From positions 1,240,001-1,304,000 of the forward strand of contig NZ_JAUSRB010000002.1 in the NCBI RefSeq assembly GCF_030811595.1: DNA of 64,000 nucleotides, given 5' to 3'. The translations under genes were made by a program, and so were the position numbers. This DNA is from Streptosporangium brasiliense. Its GTDB lineage: Bacteria; Actinomycetota; Actinomycetes; Streptosporangiales; Streptosporangiaceae. Positions 1 to 8,432 of the stretch are shown here, one piece after another; position 1 is the stretch's first letter; every line of letters starts with the position of its first letter. The notes below the pieces were generated by a model. It was not told where the DNA came from. It did not search any database and saw nothing but the letters and a program-made list of their open reading frames with translations.

Positions 1-150
1 GGTCGCCACGAGCTTGCCGTCCACCATCGGGAGCTGGCCCGAGGTGTATACATGGTCGCCCGAGCGGATCGCCGGGACGTAGGACGCCAGCGGCGCGACG
101 ACTTCGGGCAGCGTGAGGCCGAGCTCGGCCAGCTTCTCCTGCGGCGTCAC
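1..150 (-). CDS. RidA/YjgF-family protein, N-terminal part
   Basis: Reading leftwards from a GTG at 150, the frame stays open to the window edge, so only the first 50 residues are present. They contain the RidA-like stretch SGDHVYTSGQLP followed by DGKL. RidA proteins hydrolyse reactive enamine/imine intermediates in the cytosol. The start overlaps the stop of the upstream 51-aa gene by four bases (GTGA), so the two are probably translationally coupled. The pair next to ArsA-like ATPases and a WhiB gene resembles the mycobacterial Rv3678c locus. The C-terminus lies outside the window. Confidence 0.8.
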   Translation of the reverse strand, partial: MTPQEKLAELGLTLPEVVAPLASYVPAIRSGDHVYTSGQLPMVDGKLVAT

Positions 151-302
151 GGCTTGGGCCGCTTCAGGTAGGCGACCAGCTGCTCGGGGTTCGGCCCGGG
201 CACGACCTGGACGAGCTCCCAGCCGTCCTGGCCCCAGTTATCGAGAATCTGCTTGGTCGCGTGGACCAGCAGAGGCACCGTCGAGTATTCCCATTTCGTC
301 AT
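147..302 (-). CDS. small conserved DUF4177-like protein, 51 aa
   Basis: A 51-residue protein starting MTKWEYSTVPLLVHATKQIL and ending in a lysine/proline-rich tail. The pattern WEY...LxxxGxDGWELVQV is typical of DUF4177-like small actinobacterial proteins of unknown function. It sits directly upstream of, and overlaps, the RidA gene, and diverges from the ArsA-like operon. The ATG at 302 is chosen because conservation-like sequence begins there; the frame upstream runs on without a credible domain. No function can be assigned from sequence. Confidence 0.75.
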   Translation of the reverse strand: MTKWEYSTVPLLVHATKQILDNWGQDGWELVQVVPGPNPEQLVAYLKRPKP

Positions 303-449
303 GTGGGACACATTAGCGAGGCGGCCCCGAAATCCGCCTCTGGCGCCGTTCTCCGAGTGGGCAGGATCACTGTCACAATCCGTACCTGGAGCCCCGCCAG
401 TGGACAGCTCCGACGAATCGTCAAGTAGTCGTTGGGTAGCCTTCGAAAC

Positions 450-1454
450 GTGAGAGCTCGCGACACCGATTGGGACGGCGTACGCCTCCATGTCGTCACC
501 GGTAAGGGCGGCACCGGCAAGACCACGGTCGCCGCCGCCCTCGCCCTCGCCCTCGCCGCGGACGGCCGCAAGGTCCTGCTGGTGGAGGTCGAGGGGCGGC
601 AGGGGATCGCGCAGGTATTCGACCTGCCGCCACTGCCGTACGAGGAGCGGAAGATCGCCGTCGCCCCCCGTGGGGGGGACGTCTACGCGCTGGCCATCGA
701 CCCCGAAGAGGCCATGCTCGACTACCTCGAGATGTTCTACGGCATGCGCCGGGCGGGCAAGGCCCTGACCAAGATGGGCGTCGTCGACTTCGCCACGACC
801 ATCGCCCCCGGCTTCCGCGACGTCCTGGTCACCGGCAAGACGAGCGAGGCCGTCCGCCGCAAGGACAAGGACGGCCGGCGGATCTACGACGCGGTGGTGC
901 TCGACGCGCCGCCGACCGGCCGGATCACCCGCTTCCTCAACGTCACCAACGAGGTGGCCGGGCTGGCCAGGATGGGGCCGATCAAGAACCACGCCGATCT
1001 GGTGAACGGCGTCGTCGCCTCCCCCGAGACCGCGGTGCACTTCGTCACGCTCCTGGAGGAGATGCCGGTCCAGGAGACCCTGGACGGCCTCGCCGAGCTC
1101 CGCGCGGCCGGGCTCCCGCCCGGTGGGATCTTCACGAACATGATCAGGGAGTCCCTGCTGCCCAAGTCCGTCCTGGACGACGTCGGCAAGGGCCGCTTCG
1201 ACCCGGCCGAGCTGGCGCTCGGCCTCAAGGCGTCCGGGCTGGCGGACGGCAGCTCCGACGCCGCCGTCGTGGCCGAGGCCCTCGCCGAGGAGATCGCCGA
1301 ACACGCCCGCCGCACAGGACTGGAGCGGCGCGAGAGGCTGTCGCTGGCCAAGGCCGGCCGTCCCCGTTACGAGCTGCCGCTGCTGGCCGACGGGGTGGAC
1401 CTGGCCGGGCTGTACGAGCTGGCCGAATCGATCCACACGCAGGGAGCAGCATGA
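450..1454 (+). CDS. ArsA-like P-loop ATPase, first of pair
   Basis: Soluble ATPase of the ArsA/GET3 (SIMIBI) class, about 334 aa. The deviant Walker A motif GKGGTGKTT lies near residues 18-26. A DAPPTGR switch-type motif is in the middle of the protein. The start is uncertain: GTG at 450 puts the P-loop close to the N-terminus, while a TTG at 432 would add six residues. The stop overlaps the ATG of the second ATPase (ATGA at 1451-1454). Actinobacterial pairs of this kind lie next to whiB4/wblA; in M. tuberculosis the pair is Rv3679-Rv3680. The ligand is not evident; classical arsenite-binding cysteines are not obvious, so 'arsenite pump' should be treated as a family name only. Confidence 0.85.
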   Translation: MRARDTDWDGVRLHVVTGKGGTGKTTVAAALALALAADGRKVLLVEVEGRQGIAQVFDLPPLPYEERKIAVAPRGGDVYALAIDPEEAMLDYLEMFYGMRRAGKALTKMGVVDFATTIAPGFRDVLVTGKTSEAVRRKDKDGRRIYDAVVLDAPPTGRITRFLNVTNEVAGLARMGPIKNHADLVNGVVASPETAVHFVTLLEEMPVQETLDGLAELRAAGLPPGGIFTNMIRESLLPKSVLDDVGKGRFDPAELALGLKASGLADGSSDAAVVAEALAEEIAEHARRTGLERRERLSLAKAGRPRYELPLLADGVDLAGLYELAESIHTQGAA

Positions 1455-2638
1455 GCGAGCGCAGCGAGCGGTCCGGCAGGCAGCGGGCCGTCCCCGTCCT
1501 CGACCTCGACGCCATCATCGACGACCCGGGCACCCGGATCGTCGTCTGCTGCGGCTCCGGCGGCGTCGGCAAGACCACCACCGCGGCCGCGCTGGGGCTG
1601 CGCGCGGCCGAGCGCGGCCGGTCGGCCGTGGTGCTCACCGTGGACCCCGCCCGGCGGCTGGCGCAGTCGATGGGCCTGACCGAGCTCGACAACACCCCCA
1701 AGCCCGTCGCGGGCGTGCGGGGCGAGGGCCGGCTGCACGCCATGATGCTCGACATGAAGCGGACCTTCGATGAGATCATCGAGGCCCACGCGGACCCCGA
1801 GCGGGCCCGTCAGATCCTGACGAACCCCTTCTACCAGTCCCTGTCGTCCAGCTTCTCCGGCACGCAGGAATACATGGCCATGGAGAAGCTCGGCCAGCTC
1901 CGCCGGTCGGGCGACTGGGATCTGATCATCGTGGACACCCCGCCCTCCCGCTCCGCGCTCGACTTCCTCGACGCGCCGGAACGCCTGGGCCGCTTCCTCG
2001 ACGGCCGGCTGATCCGGCTGCTGATGGCCCCCGCCAAGGCGGGCGGCCGCAGCGCGTTCAAACTGCTCAACGCCGGGTTCGGCCTCGTCGCCGGAGCCAT
2101 GACCAAGCTGCTGGGCGCGCAGGTGCTCAAGGACCTGCAGACGTTCGTCTCCGCGCTCGACGCCGTCTTCGGCGGGTTCAGGGTCCGCGCGGAGCAGACC
2201 TACAGGCTCCTGCAGGCCCCCGGGACCGCGTTCGTCGTCGTGGCCGCACCCGAGCGCGACGCGATGCGCGAGGCGTCGTACTTCGTGGAGCGGCTGGCCG
2301 AGGAGCGCATGCCCCTGGCCGGGCTCGTGGTCAACCGGGTGCACCGCGCGCCGGCGGCCGTGCTGTCGGCGGCGCGCAGCACCGCCGCCGCCGAGGACCT
2401 GGAGGCGCGGGGCGAGCACGAGCTGACCGCCGCCGTGCTCCGGCTGCACGCCGGCCGGATGCAGCTGGCCGCCCGCGAGCACCGCGAGCAGGAGCACTTC
2501 TTCTCCGCCCATCCCACGGTGCCCGTGGCCCAGGTCCCCGCCATGTCGGAGGACGTGCACGACCTGGAGGGGCTGCGCCGGGTCGGCGAGCTCCTGGCCG
2601 CCCAGCAGGACCTGGAGGGCGTCCAGCAGAGCGCCTGA
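1451..2638 (+). CDS. ArsA-like P-loop ATPase, second of pair
   Basis: 395-aa partner of the preceding ATPase. The P-loop CGSGGVGKTTT is at about residues 34-44 and DTPPSR is the switch-like motif. It probably forms a heterodimer with its neighbour, as proposed for the mycobacterial pair. Translation is coupled by the ATGA overlap. The N-terminus is serine/arginine/glutamate-rich (MSERSERSGR); its DNA is a short GAGCGNAGCGAGCG repeat common in actinomycete genomes, so the true start could lie slightly further in. A strong hairpin terminator follows the stop at 2684-2715. Confidence 0.85.
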   Translation: MSERSERSGRQRAVPVLDLDAIIDDPGTRIVVCCGSGGVGKTTTAAALGLRAAERGRSAVVLTVDPARRLAQSMGLTELDNTPKPVAGVRGEGRLHAMMLDMKRTFDEIIEAHADPERARQILTNPFYQSLSSSFSGTQEYMAMEKLGQLRRSGDWDLIIVDTPPSRSALDFLDAPERLGRFLDGRLIRLLMAPAKAGGRSAFKLLNAGFGLVAGAMTKLLGAQVLKDLQTFVSALDAVFGGFRVRAEQTYRLLQAPGTAFVVVAAPERDAMREASYFVERLAEERMPLAGLVVNRVHRAPAAVLSAARSTAAAEDLEARGEHELTAAVLRLHAGRMQLAAREHREQEHFFSAHPTVPVAQVPAMSEDVHDLEGLRRVGELLAAQQDLEGVQQSA

Positions 2639-2683
2639 GTCCGGCAGAGCGCCGAACGGCGTCCGTGCCGGGCAGCACGCCCG

Positions 2684-2715
2684 CAGGGCTCCGGAGCACC
2701 CGCTCCGGAGCCCTG
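2684..2715 (+). terminator. intrinsic terminator of the ATPase operon
   Basis: Perfect 14-bp inverted repeat (CAGGGCTCCGGAGC and its complement) with a 4-base loop, 46 nt after the stop at 2638. There is no U-tract, as is usual for actinomycete terminators. Confidence 0.75.
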
Positions 2716-2813
2716 TGGCGGAGCACGCCTCCGGCCGGAGCGGCCCCCGAGGCCCAGGGCACGTCCCGGGGACTCCGGGCATGAGGGTCTCAGGGACTCC
2801 GGACATGAGAAAG

Positions 2814-2842
2814 GTACGGCTGGCGCCGGGCGCCAGCCGTAC
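2814..2842 (-). terminator. intrinsic terminator of wblA
   Basis: Perfect 13-bp inverted repeat (GTACGGCTGGCGC and its complement) with a 3-base loop, 13 nt downstream of the wblA stop on the minus strand. With the hairpin at 2684-2715 it forms back-to-back terminators for convergent genes. A 17-bp direct repeat (GGGACTCCGG.CATGAG) lies between them at 2769-2809. Confidence 0.75.
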
Positions 2843-2855
2843 GGGATCGGCGGGC

Positions 2856-3152
2856 TCAGCCGGCGATCAGCTCATTCGTCCGTTCGTACTCCTCCTTGGC
2901 GACCTCCAGGAGGTCCCGCCAGGAGTCGACGTCCGGCCGCCGGCGCAGCAGCGCCCGGCGTTCGCGCTCGGTCATCCCGCCCCACACCCCGAACTCGATG
3001 CGGTTGTCCAGCGCGTCGGCGAGGCACTCGGTCCGGACCGGGCATCCTCGGCAGATCAGCTTCGCTCGGTTCTGGGCAGCGCCCTGAACGAACAGCGCGT
3101 CAGGATCCGCACCCTTACAGGCAGCACGGGAGGTCCAATCCGTGATCCACAT
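2856..3152 (-). CDS. wblA: WhiB-family Fe-S regulator, WblA/WhiB4 type
   Basis: 98-aa WhiB-like protein. The four iron-sulfur ligands are Cys12, Cys34, Cys37 and Cys43 (C-x21-C-x2-C-x5-C). The GVWGG turn at residues 55-59 is followed by a basic ERERRALLRRR segment. Such proteins bind a redox- and NO-sensitive [4Fe-4S] cluster and act with the sigma factor on promoters. Position between an ArsA-like ATPase pair and a class A PBP matches wblA of Streptomyces and whiB4 of mycobacteria, so the subgroup call rests on synteny. In Streptomyces WblA is a pleiotropic repressor of antibiotic production, which is relevant to the cluster 4 kb away; any direct control is inference. Confidence 0.88.
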   Translation of the reverse strand: MWITDWTSRAACKGADPDALFVQGAAQNRAKLICRGCPVRTECLADALDNRIEFGVWGGMTERERRALLRRRPDVDSWRDLLEVAKEEYERTNELIAG

Positions 3153-3417
3153 TCGACCCCACTCCCCTTAGGTGGTCAGTCGTGACTTGGGGCCGACGGG
3201 CGCGGTCGTCGAGCCTCCGTATTCAATTGCCGCAGAAGGAGAACGTACGCAACCAGACGTTCGGGCCGACAGACCCCGGCGGGACCAATTTCTCGCATGG
3301 TCATCAGCGGCCATGTGGCCGGGAATGACTAGTCACCTGACCCGGTACGTACTCGACGCGAGCTGAAATAGTGTTCCGTTACCGTTTGGGCCATCCGTCC
3401 GACGTACCCTTGGACTC
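3153..3417. promoter_or_regulatory. divergent wblA / PBP promoter region
   Basis: 265 bp between two divergent starts, less GC-rich than its neighbours. It must hold the promoters of both genes. GGGGAGTGGGG lies just ahead of the wblA ATG. An ACTAGT hexamer occurs near 3329. No clear -35/-10 pair was assigned. Confidence 0.5.
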
Positions 3418-5649
3418 GTGCAGGCTCAAGGCAAAGATCAGAAATCGGCGGTCGGCAACGTCGCGCGGCTGCTCGCCGCGGCTGTCGCCGCGGGCGTATT
3501 GGTCGCTGCCATCGCGCTTCCGGCGGTGGGTGGCGCGGGGTTGACCGTGAATTCCACCACGGAGGAGCTGCACCTGCTCCCCGAGGAGCTCAAGGAGCCC
3601 CCTCTCCCGGAGAAGACGACCCTGCTGGACGCGGACGGCAAGCAGTTCGCGCAGTTCTACTACGAGAACCGCGAGTCGGTGACGCTCGACCAGGTCGCCG
3701 ACATCATGAAGACCGCGATCGTCTCGATCGAGGACTTCCGGTTCTACGAGCACGGCCCGATCGACATCGAGGGCACCTTCCGCGCGGCGGTGAAGAACGC
3801 CACGGGCAGCGGAGGCATCCAGGGCGGCTCCTCCATCACCCAGCAGTACGTCAAGCAGGTGCTGTTCAACAGCGCGGAGACCGAGGAGGAGAGAGAGGCC
3901 GCGATCGCGCCGACCTTCTCCCGCAAGCTGAACGAGCTGCGCTACGCGATGGCCATCGAGGAGAAATACACCAAGGCCGAGATCCTCGAGCGCTATCTCA
4001 ACATCTCCTACTTCGGCGCGAGCGGCTACGGCATCCAGGCCGCGTCCAAGCGCTTCTTCGGCAAGCCGGCCGCCAAGCTGAACCTGTGGGAGGCGGCCAC
4101 CCTCGCCGGGGCCGTGCAGGACCCGAACGGGACCGACCCCAACGGGGGCAAGGCCAAGCAGCGGCTGCTGCTGCAGCGGCGCAACATCGTCCTGGACCGG
4201 ATGGCCGAGCTCGGCAAGATCACGCCACAGGAGGCCGCGGAGGCCAAGGCCAAGAAGCTCGGATACAAGGACATCTCCGCCCCCGGCGGCTGCGAGACGA
4301 GCCCGTACCCCTACTTCTGCGTCTACGTCCGCGAGGAGATCCGCAACAACCCCGAGTTCGGCAAGACCCCCGCGCAGCGCGAGAAGCGGCTCCAGCGCGG
4401 CGGCCTGACGATCAAGACGACGCTCGACCCGAAGACGCAGAAGGCCTCCGAGAAGGCCCTGCGCGAATACGTCAAGACCAGCGACAAGCCCGTCGCGGCG
4501 CAGGCGATGGTCGTCCCCGGCACCGGCGCCATCAAGGCGATGGCCACCAGCCGGAAGTTCGGCAGGGACAAGAAGAAGAACGAGACCAGCATCAACTTCG
4601 CCGCCGACGGCCTGCACGGCGGCGGCGCGGGCTTCCAGGCCGGCTCCACCTTCAAGCCCTTCACCCTGCTGACCGCGCTGGACAAGGGGATGAAGCTCAA
4701 CGACGGCAACAGCACCGGGTCGGTCTACTACGCCCCTAGCTACGGCGCCTTCCGCGACTGCGAGGGCAACCGGGTCGGCGACCCCAAGCACGACGTCCAC
4801 AACTCCAGCGAGGGCGGCGGCGGCTTCAAGACCCTGACGACCGGCACGCTCGGCTCGGTGAACACCTTCTTCCTGAAGCTGGAGGAGCAGGTCGGCCTCT
4901 GCGACGTGGTCAAGATGGCCAAGAAGCTGGGCATCAAGCGGGCCGACGGGGGCAAGCTCCGTGAGGTCCAGACGTTCACGCTCGGCGTCAACGAGATGGA
5001 CCCGGTGACCGTGTCGGCCGCCTACGCGACGATCGCCGCCCGCGGCACCTACTGCAAGCCCATGGCCATCACCGAGATCCGCGACCGCGACGGCAAGATC
5101 ACGCCGTACAAGCCGAAGTGCAGCCAGGTCCTGGACGAGGAGGTCGCCGACGCGGCCACCCACATCATGTCCGGGGTGTTCACCAAGGGCACGATGACCG
5201 AGGTCGGCGGGATCGGCCGGCCGGCGGCGGGCAAGACCGGCACCACCGACGGCTACACCGCCGCCTGGTTCGCCGGCTTCACCCCCGACCTCGCCTCCGC
5301 GGTCAGCCTCGGCGACCCGCGCGGCGCCTTCAAGCACGACCTGGTCGGCGTGACCATCGGCGGGCGCTACTACAGCTACGTGTACGGCGCCTCGATCTCC
5401 GGCCGGATCTGGAAGAGCTCCATGCTGGGCGCCCTGAAGGGCGTCGATCCGAGCTCCTTCACCCCGGTGAACACGGGTCGCTTCGGGGGCTGCTCCGGCG
5501 CCTGCGCGCCGCCGCCCGTCAGGAAGCCCGGCAACGTGGACGGCGACGGGCCGCCCCAGGACGACGGCAACATCATCATCGACGACGCCAACGGCGGCGT
5601 CCCGAACGACGGCGACCCCGGTGAGCTGACCGTCCCCATCATCCCGTAG
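3418..5649 (+). CDS. class A penicillin-binding protein (PonA2-like)
   Basis: Bifunctional peptidoglycan synthase, 743 aa, starting at GTG 3418. One N-terminal transmembrane segment (about residues 14-35) is followed by a GT51 glycosyltransferase domain whose catalytic glutamate is in EDFRFYEH (Glu105), with GGSSITQQ further on. The transpeptidase domain shows all three penicilloyl-transferase motifs: S410-TFK413, S480-VN482 and K606-TG. The tail after residue 690 is Pro/Gly/Asp-rich and probably disordered and extracytoplasmic. Synteny with wblA and the metallophosphoesterase matches mycobacterial ponA2. A terminator hairpin follows at 5698. Confidence 0.93.
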   Translation: MQAQGKDQKSAVGNVARLLAAAVAAGVLVAAIALPAVGGAGLTVNSTTEELHLLPEELKEPPLPEKTTLLDADGKQFAQFYYENRESVTLDQVADIMKTAIVSIEDFRFYEHGPIDIEGTFRAAVKNATGSGGIQGGSSITQQYVKQVLFNSAETEEEREAAIAPTFSRKLNELRYAMAIEEKYTKAEILERYLNISYFGASGYGIQAASKRFFGKPAAKLNLWEAATLAGAVQDPNGTDPNGGKAKQRLLLQRRNIVLDRMAELGKITPQEAAEAKAKKLGYKDISAPGGCETSPYPYFCVYVREEIRNNPEFGKTPAQREKRLQRGGLTIKTTLDPKTQKASEKALREYVKTSDKPVAAQAMVVPGTGAIKAMATSRKFGRDKKKNETSINFAADGLHGGGAGFQAGSTFKPFTLLTALDKGMKLNDGNSTGSVYYAPSYGAFRDCEGNRVGDPKHDVHNSSEGGGGFKTLTTGTLGSVNTFFLKLEEQVGLCDVVKMAKKLGIKRADGGKLREVQTFTLGVNEMDPVTVSAAYATIAARGTYCKPMAITEIRDRDGKITPYKPKCSQVLDEEVADAATHIMSGVFTKGTMTEVGGIGRPAAGKTGTTDGYTAAWFAGFTPDLASAVSLGDPRGAFKHDLVGVTIGGRYYSYVYGASISGRIWKSSMLGALKGVDPSSFTPVNTGRFGGCSGACAPPPVRKPGNVDGDGPPQDDGNIIIDDANGGVPNDGDPGELTVPIIP

Positions 5650-5697
5650 AGCCGTCGGGGCCCCCGTGCGGACGCCGGAGCCCCCGTAGAGACGCCG

Positions 5698-5727
5698 GAG
5701 CCCTCCCTGAGACATCGGGGAGGGCTC
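5698..5727 (+). terminator. terminator after the PBP gene
   Basis: 10-bp inverted repeat GAGCCCTCCC / GGGAGGGCTC with a 10-base loop, 48 nt past the stop. A 20-bp duplication (GACGCCGGAGCCC...) at 5671-5710 precedes and partly overlaps it. Confidence 0.65.
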
Positions 5728-5820
5728 TCGTCACATCAAGGGTCTACCGGTGTCATCCCGCCGCCAGGCGGGCCCACAGCGCCGCCCAGGGCGGGCCCGC
5801 GGCCCGGTTCAGGGCACCGG

Positions 5821-5879
5821 CCCGGCTCAGGCCGTCAGGCGGGCGGGCGGCCCGGCTCAGGCCGTCAGGCGGGCGCGCA
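5821..5879. repeat. 30-bp tandem duplication across the yqeY stop
   Basis: The unit CCCGGCTCAGGCCGTCAGGC plus GGGCGGGCGG occurs at 5821-5850 and again from 5851. The functional stop (TGA, 5857-5859 on the minus strand) is in one copy, so the 3' end of the gene including its stop is duplicated downstream. Confidence 0.8.
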
Positions 5880-6312
5880 CGGCCTGCGCCACCCGGCCGC
5901 CCTCCGCCCGCCCGGCGACCTTGGGGTTGAGGACCTTCATGACCTGCCCCATCGCCTGAGGACCGGCGGCGCCGGTCTCGGCGACGGCCTCGTCCACGAG
6001 CTTGCCGAGCTCCTCGTCGGAGAGCTGGGCCGGGAGGTATTCCTCCAGCACGGCCTGCTCGTCCACCTCGGCCTGCGCCTGCTCCGTACGGCCGGCGCCG
6101 CTGAACGCCTCGGCCGCCTCCCGGCGCTTCTTGGCCTCCTTGGTCAGCACCTTGATGATCTCGTCGTCGGAGAGTTCGCGCGCCGTCTTACCGGCGACCT
6201 CCTCGACGTTCACGGCCGCCAGGGCCATGCGGATCGTCCGCGTGCGGATCTCGTCCCTGCTCTTCATCGAGGCCGTGAGGTCGGCCTTCAGCCTGTCCTT
6301 CAATGTGCTCAT
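5857..6312 (-). CDS. GatB/YqeY domain protein
   Basis: 151-aa GatB/YqeY-domain protein: helical, highly charged, with the family-typical N-terminus (LKDRLKADLTASMKSRD) and C-terminal MGQVMKVLNPKVAGRA. Related domains occur at the C-terminus of the GatB amidotransferase subunit and bind tRNA; the free-standing protein has no firmly established role. ATG 6312 is preferred because GGAG lies just before it; an in-frame ATG at 6321 would add three residues. The gene is convergent with the PBP gene and divergent from the metallophosphoesterase. Confidence 0.88.
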   Translation of the reverse strand: MSTLKDRLKADLTASMKSRDEIRTRTIRMALAAVNVEEVAGKTARELSDDEIIKVLTKEAKKRREAAEAFSGAGRTEQAQAEVDEQAVLEEYLPAQLSDEELGKLVDEAVAETGAAGPQAMGQVMKVLNPKVAGRAEGGRVAQAVRARLTA

Positions 6313-6391
6313 GTGCTCCATCTTGCCGTCTCACCAGCTCGCCACAGCCCAAGTCTCCTTCGGGGAGCTCGATGTCGGGCATGATGAAAGG

Positions 6392-7315
6392 GTGAGGAAA
6401 GCAGCCGCGGTGCCCCTGTCCCTGCTCGGTGTCGGCATGGCCGGCCTCGCCTACGCCTCGGTCGTCGAGCGCAACGCGTTCCGCCTGCGCCGCTTCGACG
6501 TGCCCGTGCTGGAGCCCGGCCAGCGTCCGGTGCGCATCCTGCAGCTGTCCGACCTGCACCTCACCCCGGGCCGGCGGATGCTCATCAACTGGGTCCGCTC
6601 ACTGGGCGACCTCAAGCCCGACCTGGTGGTCAACACCGGCGACTCCATCGCCCACCCCGACGCGATCGGCCCGCTCCTGCACGCCCTCGAACCGCTGCTG
6701 TCGCGTCCGGGCCTGTTCGTCTACGGCTCCAACGACATGTACGCCCCGCGCCCCAAGAACCCCGCGCGCTACCTCTGGCGCACCTCCAAGGGCGACCACG
6801 CCCAGAAGATCCCCTCGCTCCCCTGGGAGGAGCTGGGCTCCGCCATGGCCGTCGAGGGCTGGCTGGACATGAACAACACCACCGCCCGCATCAAGGTCGG
6901 CGATCTCGACGTGGCCGTGGGCGGCATCCACGACTCCCACATCAACCTCGACCGCTACGACCTGATCGCCGGCCCCGCTCCCGCCGACGCCGACCTCCGC
7001 CTCGGCGTCATGCACTCCCCCGAGCCCCGGAACATGACCCGCTTCGCCTCCGACGGCTACCAGCTGCTGCTCGCCGGCCACACCCACGGCGGCCAGCTCT
7101 GCATCCCCTTCTACGGCGCCCTGGTCACCAACTGCGGCATCGACCGGGCCCGCGTCAAGGGTCTGAGCCGCCACGACTCCGCCTACCTCCACGTCTCCGC
7201 CGGGCTTGGCACCAGCCCCTACTCCCCGGTCCGTTTCGCCTGCTTCCCCGAGGCGAGCCTCCTGACGCTGGTGCCCCGCCGCCGAAGTGACGCAAGCACC
7301 CGCGAAGTCCGCTAG
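6392..7315 (+). CDS. membrane-anchored metallophosphoesterase
   Basis: 307-aa calcineurin-like phosphoesterase. An N-terminal hydrophobic segment (residues 3-20) suggests a membrane anchor or signal. The metal-binding motifs appear in order: SDLH, NTGDS, YGSND (in place of GNHD), and AGHTHGGQ. The family acts on phosphodiesters or phospholipid headgroups; the substrate here is unknown. GTG 6392 is taken as the start because the hydrophobic segment begins immediately after it. Its place after the PBP corresponds to mycobacterial Rv3683. The ribosome site is weak. Confidence 0.85.
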   Translation: MRKAAAVPLSLLGVGMAGLAYASVVERNAFRLRRFDVPVLEPGQRPVRILQLSDLHLTPGRRMLINWVRSLGDLKPDLVVNTGDSIAHPDAIGPLLHALEPLLSRPGLFVYGSNDMYAPRPKNPARYLWRTSKGDHAQKIPSLPWEELGSAMAVEGWLDMNNTTARIKVGDLDVAVGGIHDSHINLDRYDLIAGPAPADADLRLGVMHSPEPRNMTRFASDGYQLLLAGHTHGGQLCIPFYGALVTNCGIDRARVKGLSRHDSAYLHVSAGLGTSPYSPVRFACFPEASLLTLVPRRRSDASTREVR

Positions 7316-7348
7316 ACTTTCCCAAGCACGAGCAAGACCGACGTGCAC

Positions 7349-7423
<75 letters not shown>

Positions 7424-7446
7424 GTAGCAGTACTTCCCGAGGTGAA

Positions 7447-7480
7447 GGGCCATCTCTGAGAGATCAGAGGTGGTCCTTTT
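7447..7480 (+). terminator. terminator between tRNA-Pro and the cluster
   Basis: 12-bp stem GGGCCATCTCTG / CAGAGGTGGTCC (two G-U pairs) with a 6-base loop, followed by TTTT on the plus strand, 25 nt after the tRNA. The stop codon of the minus-strand dehydratase gene (7464-7466) lies inside the hairpin. Confidence 0.75.
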
Positions 7481-8429
7481 CGCTTTCCGGCCGCCGGAGG
7501 GCGGTTCCGTCGGCGGACGGGCTTCCGCACCGCGCCCCTCCGCCCGGTCCGGCTCCGTCCAGTTCGGCCTGGAGCAGCCTGCGGATCATGCCGGTGAAGT
7601 CCACCGTGGGCCGCCAGCCGGTGACCGCGCGCAGGCGGCCGGCGTCACCGACCAGAGGCTTGCCGCCGCGGTGCGGCAGGGCGGGGTCCTGGCGGACGTA
7701 GCGCCGCCAGTCGAGCCCGGCGAGGCCGAAGGCGGTGGCGGCGAACTCCTCGACCGTGTGCGGTTCGCCGGTGGCCACGACGAAGTCGCCGGGGCCGTCC
7801 GCCTGGAGCACGGCGGCCATGGCGGCCACGTAGTCGGGGGCGTACCCCCAGTCGACGGTGGCGCTCAGCGAGCCGAGCGTGACCTCTTCCGCCCGCGCCG
7901 CGGCCCGTACGATCTTCCGCGAGACGAAGCCCGGCCGCCGCAGCGGCGACTCGTGGTTGTAGAGGATCCCCGCTGAGACGAAGACCCCCCGTTCCCGGTA
8001 GGCGCGGCAGTGCAGCAGCCCGGCCGCCTTGGTGATCCCGTAGAGCGAGGTCGGGCGGAGCGGGGTGGACTCGTCCTGCACGGCCGTCTCCGGCTCTCCG
8101 AAGACGTGGGAGGAGGCGGCGTAGAAGAGCCGCCCCGCCGGGGCGTGCGCCAGCAGCGCCTCGGCGAAGTACACCACCGGCAGGGTGTTGACCTCGTAGG
8201 AGGCGCGGGCGTCCGCGGGCCCGTCCTGCGCCGGGCCCTGCACGGCCGCCAGCAGGTAGACCTCGTCGGGCCGGACCGCCTCGACCAGCCGGAGCACCTC
8301 GTCCCGGCGGGTGACGTCGGCGACCTCGCCTCTGCCCACGGCCACGACGGCGTCGCCCCGCCGGGCGAGCAGCTCGCGCAGGAGCGTGCCGTCCTGGCCG
8401 TGGGCGCCGACCACGAGGCAGGTCGCCAC
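7464..8429 (-). CDS. GDP-mannose 4,6-dehydratase-family NDP-sugar enzyme (first copy)
   Basis: 321-aa extended SDR of the GDP-mannose 4,6-dehydratase family. The cofactor motif GAHGQDG is at residues 8-14. The catalytic Ser is in AASSHVFGE and the YxxxK is in LYGITK. The family stretch LYNHESPLRRPGFVSRK is present. It would make a GDP- (or other NDP-) 4-keto-6-deoxyhexose. A second, better-conserved member is at 14165-15205, so this one may act on another nucleotide sugar. GTG start at 8429; three bases separate it from the upstream C-methyltransferase gene, so they share a transcript. First gene of the cluster next to the tRNA. The C-terminal 30 residues look disordered. Confidence 0.82.
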   Translation of the reverse strand: MATCLVVGAHGQDGTLLRELLARRGDAVVAVGRGEVADVTRRDEVLRLVEAVRPDEVYLLAAVQGPAQDGPADARASYEVNTLPVVYFAEALLAHAPAGRLFYAASSHVFGEPETAVQDESTPLRPTSLYGITKAAGLLHCRAYRERGVFVSAGILYNHESPLRRPGFVSRKIVRAAARAEEVTLGSLSATVDWGYAPDYVAAMAAVLQADGPGDFVVATGEPHTVEEFAATAFGLAGLDWRRYVRQDPALPHRGGKPLVGDAGRLRAVTGWRPTVDFTGMIRRLLQAELDGAGPGGGARCGSPSADGTALRRPESEKDHL

Positions 8430-8432
8430 GGT

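Noticed and set aside
3379..5715. Long open frame on the minus strand opposite the PBP gene
   Set aside because: Low-complexity Val/Gly/Ala/Leu/Arg translation typical of antisense reading of GC-rich coding DNA; the plus strand has all PBP motifs.
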